Below, in pieces: positions 33,801 through 37,799 of a DNA stretch of 37,799 nucleotides. A program made the translations under genes and the position numbers. A model generated the notes under the pieces. That model was not told where the DNA came from and ran no database searches. It worked only from the letters and a program-made list of their open reading frames with translations. Origin of the DNA: CALGFH01 sp045807325 (lineage in GTDB: Bacteria > Actinomycetota > CALGFH01); NCBI GenBank assembly GCA_045807325.1, contig JBJMHP010000019.1:1-37799 (forward strand), read 5' to 3'. Within the stretch, counting starts at the first letter, position 1. Each line of letters starts with the position of its first letter.

Positions 33801-35005
33801 GGGAGGAACTGCTCGGGCGGGCCAGGGACGGGCTGCTGGCCAGGGGCGACCGCGAGCGCGCGGCCGAGGCCGAGGCCCGCCTGAGCCAGCTCGCCTACGC
33901 CAAGGGCCAGGAGCGGTCCTCGCACATGGACCGGGCCCTGGCCCTGGTCGACGAGCTGCCCGCCTCCCACAGCAAGGCGGTCGTGCTCAGCCACGGCATG
34001 ATGCATCTGCTGATCGCCGACCGGAACGCCGACGCCCTCCAGGTCGCCCGCGAGGGCCTGGCCATGGCCAGGAGCCTCGGCGACCGAGACGTCGAGGCGG
34101 CCGCCCTCGGCACCATCGGGGCCGCCCGGATCAGCCTCGGCGACCCCGGCGGCCTGGGCGACCTGGAGCGCTGCATCGCCATGTACGAGGCCGACGGGTC
34201 CTCCAGCGTGATCCCCTGGCACCACAACCTCGCCTTCTCCTATGCGCTGCTGGGCGACCTGCGGCGGAGCTTCGCGGCCCGCGGGACGGCCTGGGAGGCG
34301 GCCGAGCGCTACGGGTCGGCCCTGCGGTTGCGCTGGCTGGAGCTGGAACGCGCCAGCGAGCACTACTGGAGCGGCCGCTGGGACCAGTCGGTGAGGGTGG
34401 CCGACTCGGTCGCCCCAGACGACCAGGACAGCGCCCCCCACTACATGGAGAGCGAGTGCCGGCTGTGGCGGGGTCGCGTCCGGCTGGCCAGGGGACGGCT
34501 CGACGGGGCCCTCGAGGACGCCCGCCGGGCGCTGGCGCTGGCCAGGGAGTCGGGCGACCGGCTGAACCTCGACCCGGCGCTGGCGTTCGGGGCCAGGGCG
34601 CTGCTGGCCGCCGGCCAGGAGGCCGACGCCGGCAAGCTCCTGGACGAGCTGCTGGCCACGGTCGGGGGCGGCCTGCTCAAGCCCGACCTGGGCGTCGACC
34701 TGGCCGTCGATCTGGTCGAGCTCGGCCGCCCGGTGGAGGCCCTTGACGACGTCCTGCCCTCACCCTGGCTGGACGCGGCCCGGGCGTTCGCCGGCGGCGA
34801 CCCGGCCCGGGCGGCCAGGGTCTACGCCGAGATCGGCAGCCGCCCCGACGAGGCCGCGGCCCGCCTGGCCGCGGCCCGCCAGCTGCTGCCCACGCGGCCC
34901 GCCGAGGGCCGCATCGAGCTGGAACGGGCCATCGCGTTCTTCCGCGAGGCGGGCGCGACCGCCTCCCTCGAGCAGGCCAAGGAGCTGCTGTTCGCCCTGA
35001 CTTGA
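30812..35005 (+). CDS. SARP-type regulator with dead cyclase, AAA ATPase and TPR domains
   Basis: The 1397-residue protein has, in order, an OmpR/SARP-type winged helix (about 5-105, including SIKHRMLLAKLLLHPNQVVSTEELIVAVWG), a BTAD helical domain (about 110-255, ending in the typical LGIEPSVGLQRLEQAIL), a cyclase-like domain (about 293-470), a STAND ATPase with Walker A GPPGIGKS (518-525) and Walker B LVLVLEDLHWADD (about 650), and C-terminal TPR-like repeats. In the cyclase domain the metal Asp residues are replaced (Glu303 and Gly347), and the Asn of the Asn/Arg pair is Ala, so it is probably inactive and may bind a nucleotide. By family it is a transcription activator. Starts GTG 30812 or 30815 are both possible; TATAGA at 30774 is a possible -10. 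Confidence 0.88.
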   Translation: MVVGTIDFFLLGPLEARQRERPLRLGSIKHRMLLAKLLLHPNQVVSTEELIVAVWGEEPPPTVKQSLQNHVAALRKAIEAGNGAGPPRTLVTRDPGYVLQIDPERLDLHRFQRLDHEGRQALAAGDPARAADLLRRALALWRGPALADVAASADIAWPELVGVEELQVASTEARIEAELALGRHHELVAELEGLVRLHPLREHLHGQLMLALYRSGRQADALAAYRAARRVLVDELGIEPSVGLQRLEQAILAQDPALDLLVPARTGDREPHDDHGDPDNGEGTAGEGGASVERKLVSVLFAEVDEPLDETGERDPEDVSNMLDRHLDRVRAEVESFGGTVEHAIGGITMAVFGVPQTREDDPERAVRAALAIRDALAGDGSGKDSPPEDRDGVELRVTVTTGEALVTDGVKVTGDPVATCARLLQAAVSGTVLVSEATGRATERSISYGPASLLALAGRAKPMGVWSALEPRNRTGMDTLAAGPVPLVGRDRELGLLLEAFRRAKAERRPQLVTLLGPPGIGKSRLLAELGRALDADSDLVSWRQGRSSPWDEGRSSPAGGVTYWALAEIVKAEAGILETDSADRVGRRLSRVVAHAMADDPAAIDRVIGHLRGLVGEGDGAPVQPGRRDEAFTAWRGFVYGLANRRPLVLVLEDLHWADDALLDFLQELLEPTGQATLDRHGQPLRARTPPSAPLLVVATARRELLTRRPGWGGSGDAAVAIELEPLSEADTGHLLETLLAAHRLPTGVGPALLAATGGNPLFAEEYVRMVRDRHLLPPGDAAPGDAAPGSAGLPLPETVHAIVAARLDALPAEEKAALQDLSVLGRVGWVGALAAVSGRDRAEVEACLERLAAKEFLYRAGRPSMAGEREYGFRHVVVCEVAYGQIPRAERAGRHRRAAAWLESLAAERSELLAHHYGRALELARAAGQPTGDLAERARLALRDAGDRVSGLGAHVSAARYYTEALVIWPADDPERPDLELRAGEAMCLGEGTGEELLGRARDGLLARGDRERAAEAEARLSQLAYAKGQERSSHMDRALALVDELPASHSKAVVLSHGMMHLLIADRNADALQVAREGLAMARSLGDRDVEAAALGTIGAARISLGDPGGLGDLERCIAMYEADGSSSVIPWHHNLAFSYALLGDLRRSFAARGTAWEAAERYGSALRLRWLELERASEHYWSGRWDQSVRVADSVAPDDQDSAPHYMESECRLWRGRVRLARGRLDGALEDARRALALARESGDRLNLDPALAFGARALLAAGQEADAGKLLDELLATVGGGLLKPDLGVDLAVDLVELGRPVEALDDVLPSPWLDAARAFAGGDPARAARVYAEIGSRPDEAAARLAAARQLLPTRPAEGRIELERAIAFFREAGATASLEQAKELLFALT

Positions 35006-35024
35006 CAGCGACACGGAATAGAGA

Positions 35025-35048
35025 GAGTTTGCTCTCGCCCCCAAACTC
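35025..35048 (+). promoter_or_regulatory. Inverted repeat before the TetR gene, possible operator
   Basis: GAGTTTG (35025-35031) and CAAACTC (35042-35048) are perfect 7-base arms with a 10-base spacer, 21 bases before the TetR start. A consensus -35 hexamer, TTGACA, lies at 35002-35007, placing the repeat over the expected -10 region. This fits an autoregulatory operator, although a hairpin ending the SARP mRNA is also possible. Confidence 0.4.
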
Positions 35049-35069
35049 GGCAAGGAGTACCGAGCTGCC

Positions 35070-35642
35070 ATGGTGTCTGCCCGGCCCCGCGACCGGATCC
35101 TGACCACCGCCACTGAGCTGTTCCGCAGTGAAGGCATTGGCGCGGTCGGGGTCAACCGCATCATCGGCCAGGCCGACGTGGCCCCGATGACCCTGTACCG
35201 CCAGTTCGGCGGCAAGGACGCGCTGGTCGCGGCCACCCTCGAGCAGTGGAGCACCCAGTGGCTGCACCGGCTCCAGGACGCCATGGACCGACGCGGCGAC
35301 GACCCCTCCGACCGCTTCGACGGCCTCTGGGACGAGCTCGAGGCCTGGTTCGCCGAGGACGACTTCCGAGGCTCGTTCGTGGCCAACGCCGCCACCGAGC
35401 TCCGCAGCGAGCCCGACCACCCCGCCCAGGCGAAGATCGTCCAACACCGCCAGGCCCTCCGCCAGCTCCTGGAGGACCTCGCCAAGTCCTCCGGCGCCTA
35501 CGACCCCACCGTCCTCGCCGCCCAGCTTCAAGTCCTGGTCGATGGCGCCATCTCCGCCGCCGCCGTCGACCGCACGCCAACCGCCGCCACCGGCGCCCGT
35601 AGCCTGGCCAAGGCCGCCGTCACGGCCGCGTCCCCTTCGTAG
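35070..35642 (+). CDS. TetR-family transcriptional regulator
   Basis: The 190-residue protein begins with a TetR-type DNA-binding domain. Its sequence ARPRDRILTTATELFRSEGIGAVGVNRIIGQADVAPMTLYRQFGGKDALVAATL (about 4-57) contains the helix-turn-helix with the recognition helix MTLYRQFGGKD. The remainder is an all-helical ligand domain with no recognised ligand. AAGGAG at 35052-35057 is somewhat far from the ATG at 35070. A 7-base inverted repeat and a TTGACA precede it. No obvious target gene is adjacent. The gene still has the very high GC of the left part of the window. Confidence 0.9.
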   Translation: MVSARPRDRILTTATELFRSEGIGAVGVNRIIGQADVAPMTLYRQFGGKDALVAATLEQWSTQWLHRLQDAMDRRGDDPSDRFDGLWDELEAWFAEDDFRGSFVANAATELRSEPDHPAQAKIVQHRQALRQLLEDLAKSSGAYDPTVLAAQLQVLVDGAISAAAVDRTPTAATGARSLAKAAVTAASPS

Positions 35643-35667
35643 CGCCGATCCTTCGGTTGGGGGTCCG

Positions 35668-35682
35668 GGGGCCGCCGGCCCC
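35668..35682 (+). terminator. Short GC hairpin after the TetR gene
   Basis: GGGGCC-GCC-GGCCCC (stem 35668-35673 with 35677-35682, three-base loop) lies 26 bases after the TetR stop. No U-tract follows. Confidence 0.35.
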
Positions 35683-35732
35683 ATCCGCCGGCGTCGCACG
35701 GTCGTCGCACTATGAGCCCCTACACCGGCCCG

Positions 35733-35880
35733 GCAGGGTGACGGCGCTCTTGGGCCTCATCCACTCACCCGCACGGTGACGGCCGTCTTGGGCCCCCATG
35801 CACCAGCTCGGCACGGTGGCCCCTGTGTCAGGCCCCCCATGCGCCACCTGGCACGGTGGCCCCCTACTTGCCATCTGGCG
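35733..35880 (+). repeat. Degenerate tandem repeat of about 40 bases, roughly 3.7 copies
   Basis: Four successive units begin with GCA[C/G]GGTG at 35733, 35771, 35811 and 35851, so the spacing is 38, 40 and 40 bases. Units 1 and 2 share GGTGACGGC and CTTGGGCC. Units 3 and 4 share CACGGTGGCCCC. Units 2 and 3 share a CCCCCATG and CACC ending. The whole period is conserved, with no unique spacers. It lies in a 528-base stretch without a convincing protein gene, between the TetR gene and the short peptide at 36171. Confidence 0.75.
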
Positions 35881-36170
35881 CCCGCGGAACGTAATGAACC
35901 ACGGTGTCCCTGCCGACACGCGAACCAGCCAGATGGATGTCGGCGTTCCTCTCGCCAGCCCAGGCGGCAGCCTGGTGTCGTCGGTGGCGCGGATGTCGTC
36001 GATGGGGTCGATGGGGTCGATGGGGTGGGGTGGCTCTTCACAGATGAGGGTGTAGCGGTCGGCGGCGCGTTCGCCGGCGATACGGCAACCGGCATGATGC
36101 CGGTTGCGCACCGCGTCGCCGGTGTGGGATCGTTCCGGGGATCGTGATCCATCGGCAGGAGGTGAGGCCC
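35881..36170. other. Non-coding stretch with a 9-base microsatellite
   Basis: This is the second half of the 528-base gap between the TetR gene and the peptide at 36171. It holds three copies of GATGGGGT(C/G) at 36001-36027 and is less GC-rich than the DNA to its left. Open frames run through it on both strands. One minus-strand frame spells a short hydrophobic and aromatic piece (IWLVRVSAGTPWFITF, about 35894-35941) that might be a gene relic. I saw no start, ribosome binding site or family match that would make a gene. Confidence 0.5.
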
Positions 36171-36230
36171 ATGAACGCGGTATCCGCACTGGGTGCTCCC
36201 CTGCAGCTCACGATCGCGCGACTGAGGTAG
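36171..36230 (+). CDS. 19-residue peptide with perfect ribosome binding site, possible leader
   Basis: AGGAGGTGA (36157-36165) is an exact complement of the 16S rRNA 3' end and lies five bases before the ATG at 36171. The frame encodes MNAVSALGAPLQLTIARLR and stops at 36228-36230, 47 bases before the patatin-like gene. It could be a leader peptide that tunes translation or attenuation of that gene, or the surviving 5' end of a lost gene. No attenuator hairpin or run of regulatory codons was recognised. Confidence 0.45.
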   Translation: MNAVSALGAPLQLTIARLR

Positions 36231-36277
36231 TCGCCACCGGGAGCGCCCGCCACGCAATTCGCGAAAGGGCGACTCCC

Positions 36278-37267
36278 ATGAACACAACACCTTCTGTACC
36301 TCTGCACGTCACCTCGACGACGGCCGCCGACCGGCCGAGGTCCGACCAGGATCAGCCGCAGGTCGACGCCACCAGGCGGGTGCGCGCCGCGGGTGAGCGA
36401 GCGTTGGTCCTCGGTGGGGGCGGATCGGCAGGCAACGCATGGTTGATCGGCGTCATCGCCGGCCTGTTCGATGCCGGGTTGGATGTGACCGAGGCTGATC
36501 TGCTCATCGGGACATCGGCCGGATCGACGGCCGCGGCCCAGATAACGAGTGCGACCACGACCGAACTGCTTGCCGACATCCTTGCCGCTGCGCCCCAGCA
36601 ACGGACTGGTCCGGTCGGATCCCACGGTGGACGCGTTCCCGGGCCGGTGGCCGACCATATGGAGCGAACGAGCGCAATCATCGCCGCCGCTGAGGATGCG
36701 GCCGATATGCGCCGCAGAATGGGTGCGGCGGCGCTCGAAATGGATGCGGCGTGGGACGGCTCGGTGCAGGAGCGGTGGCGCGCGACCGTCGCCGCTCGGC
36801 TGCCCAGCCAGCACTGGCCGGAACGAACGGTGCTCATCACGGCGGTCGATGCCCATACCGGTGAACCGGTCGTCTTCGACCGCAACAGCGGAGTCGACCT
36901 GGTGGACGCCGTCGCCGCCAGCACTGCCAGTGGCCCTCCCTACGGTATCGGCGACCACCGGTACATCGACGGCGGCTACCGATCCATCGAGAATGCCGAT
37001 CTGGCAGCCGGATACGGGCGGGTGCTGGTGCTGTCACCGCTTGGCGGCAGATCACGGGCGCCGCTGGAGTGGGGCATGCATCTTGCAGCGCAGGTCGACG
37101 AACTACGCGCCCGCGGCAGCAGAGTCGAAACCATCTTGCCGGATAGCAACTCCCGCGACGCATTCGGCAGCAATCTGATGGATCTGTCGACGCGTCCGCC
37201 CGCCGCTCGAGCCGGTTACGACCAAGGCAGAGCTCTTGCCGGGCAGCTCACCGAATTCTGGCGCTGA
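36278..37267 (+). CDS. Patatin-like phospholipase
   Basis: The 329-residue protein is a patatin-type acyl hydrolase acting on phospholipids or similar esters. The oxyanion loop GGGGSAGNAWLIG is at about 46-58, the nucleophile elbow GTSAGS places Ser80, and the DGG motif in YIDGGYRS supplies Asp231, completing the Ser-Asp dyad. There is no signal peptide; a polar Thr/Asp-rich segment of about 40 residues precedes the domain. AAAGGG lies eight bases before the ATG at 36278. Third codon positions contain many more A and T than genes to the left (for example ATA, AGT, GAA and ACA codons), pointing to a different origin. It is flanked by a repeat array and a decayed transposase. Confidence 0.9.
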   Translation: MNTTPSVPLHVTSTTAADRPRSDQDQPQVDATRRVRAAGERALVLGGGGSAGNAWLIGVIAGLFDAGLDVTEADLLIGTSAGSTAAAQITSATTTELLADILAAAPQQRTGPVGSHGGRVPGPVADHMERTSAIIAAAEDAADMRRRMGAAALEMDAAWDGSVQERWRATVAARLPSQHWPERTVLITAVDAHTGEPVVFDRNSGVDLVDAVAASTASGPPYGIGDHRYIDGGYRSIENADLAAGYGRVLVLSPLGGRSRAPLEWGMHLAAQVDELRARGSRVETILPDSNSRDAFGSNLMDLSTRPPAARAGYDQGRALAGQLTEFWR

Positions 37268-37339
37268 CGCCCACGAAACCAGTCGACTCGGTAGGCGTGA
37301 TGACACCTGCTCATGCCTCGGATGGCCGATGGGCGCGAC

Positions 37340-37799
37340 GTGCCTGACGCTACCTTCGCCTGCCTGACCTGACCACGTTCACGCGCCTGGACGAGCTCGG
37401 ACTTGAAGTCTCGGACTTGAAGTCATCGGGCAACGACTCGAGCCAGATTGCGCTGTCCTCGGCGGGCTGGTGTCGTCGGTGCGGACGCGAACGGGTACCG
37501 CACGACAGCGTTACCCGGCGGCTGGCACACGAGCCGTTCGCGTGGCGGCCGACGACGCTGCTGGTCACGGTCCGGCGCTATCGGTGCACCGGCTGCGGGC
37601 ACGTGTGGCGCCAGGACACCAGCCGTGCCGCTGAGCCACGGGTAAAACTGTCGCGGCGCGGACTGCGGTGGGCGCTGGAAGGGATCGTGGTCCAGCACCT
37701 CACCGTCGCTCGTGTGGCGGACGGGCTCGGGGTGTCGTGGAAACACCGCAAACGACGCGGTCCTGGCCGAAGGAAGGCGCGTGCTCATCGACGGTCCCG
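37340..37799 (+). pseudogene. ISL3-type transposase, frameshifted and cut by window edge
   Basis: The N-terminal part of an ISL3-family transposase is recognisable in pieces: a GTG start at 37340 (VPDATFAC), then TTFTRLDELGLEV. A zinc-finger region follows (WCRRCG, later YRCTGCGHVWRQDTSRAAEP), then SRRGLRWALEGIVVQHLTVARVADGLGVSW. At least four lesions break it. A base is missing near 37363, which shifts TFAC out of frame with TTFTRL. TCGGACTTGAAGTC (37397-37410) is duplicated at 37411-37424. About 20 bases are missing near 37456-37468. There is an extra A in the run at 37741-37743, after which the correct reading (NTANDAVLAEGRRVLIDGP) lies in the next frame. The DDE catalytic region is beyond the window. 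No terminal inverted repeat was identified. Confidence 0.82.

Noticed and set aside
30752..34441. A 1229-codon minus-strand open frame across the SARP-type gene
   Set aside because: It is antisense to a protein with clear domains, and its translation is Gly/Gln/Val-rich without any recognisable motif.
35733..35880. CRISPR array
   Set aside because: The whole 40-base period is conserved between units, with no unique spacers, and there are no cas genes.
35710..36189. Minus-strand open frame containing IWLVRVSAGTPWFITF
   Set aside because: The short aromatic-rich piece looks protein-like, but the rest translates tandem repeats and a microsatellite, and there is no family match or convincing start.

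Overview
The window is chromosomal DNA from a very GC-rich actinobacterium. Evidence for this is the near-total G/C at third codon positions, frequent GTG and TTG starts, several apparently leaderless genes, a SARP-type regulator, and a perfect actinobacterial-type LexA box. The exact lineage cannot be named from the sequence alone. Most of the window is dense, ordinary chromosome with short intergenic gaps. I saw no tRNA, rRNA, CRISPR array or prophage.

Layout. 1-4052: the N-terminal part of a copper-type P-type ATPase (cut by the window edge), a divergently transcribed lipoprotein with an internally duplicated helical domain, a lipoprotein-anchored class F sortase, and an LtrA-family membrane protein. 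4053-8117: glucose-6-phosphate dehydrogenase, a membrane-domain/diacylglycerol-kinase fusion, a 3' remnant of an acyl-CoA ligase, and a YihY-family membrane protein. 8175-11094: a small sugar or polyol module (MDR dehydrogenase, TIM-barrel isomerase/epimerase, Gfo/Idh/MocA oxidoreductase). 11182-12211: a cupin and an adenylate kinase. 12240-16195: a complete zinc-type ABC uptake operon (binding protein, ATPase, two permeases) preceded by a Zur-like regulator, with a Zur-box-like site between them. 16245-23681: a tightly packed minus-strand run of an rRNA m5C methyltransferase, PEP carboxylase and a large adenylate cyclase-AAA-repeat regulator.

23775-26259: a family 2 glycosyltransferase, then a hemerythrin-like protein overlapping a cupredoxin lipoprotein, followed by an unknown gene. 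26395-29974: an alpha/beta hydrolase, an unknown protein under a perfect SOS box, and a long-chain acyl-CoA synthetase. 30126-35642: a Prim-Pol-like protein that lacks its catalytic aspartates, a 1397-residue SARP-type regulator with a dead cyclase domain, and a TetR regulator.

From about 35.7 kb the character changes. There is a 40-bp tandem repeat array, a 9-bp microsatellite, a short peptide with a perfect ribosome binding site, a patatin-like gene of visibly lower GC, and an ISL3-type transposase broken by several independent lesions. This right end looks like an acquired or decaying island. The most interesting leads are the SOS-controlled unknown gene at 27305, the Prim-Pol-like/SARP pair in which both proteins have lost catalytic residues, and the decaying right end.
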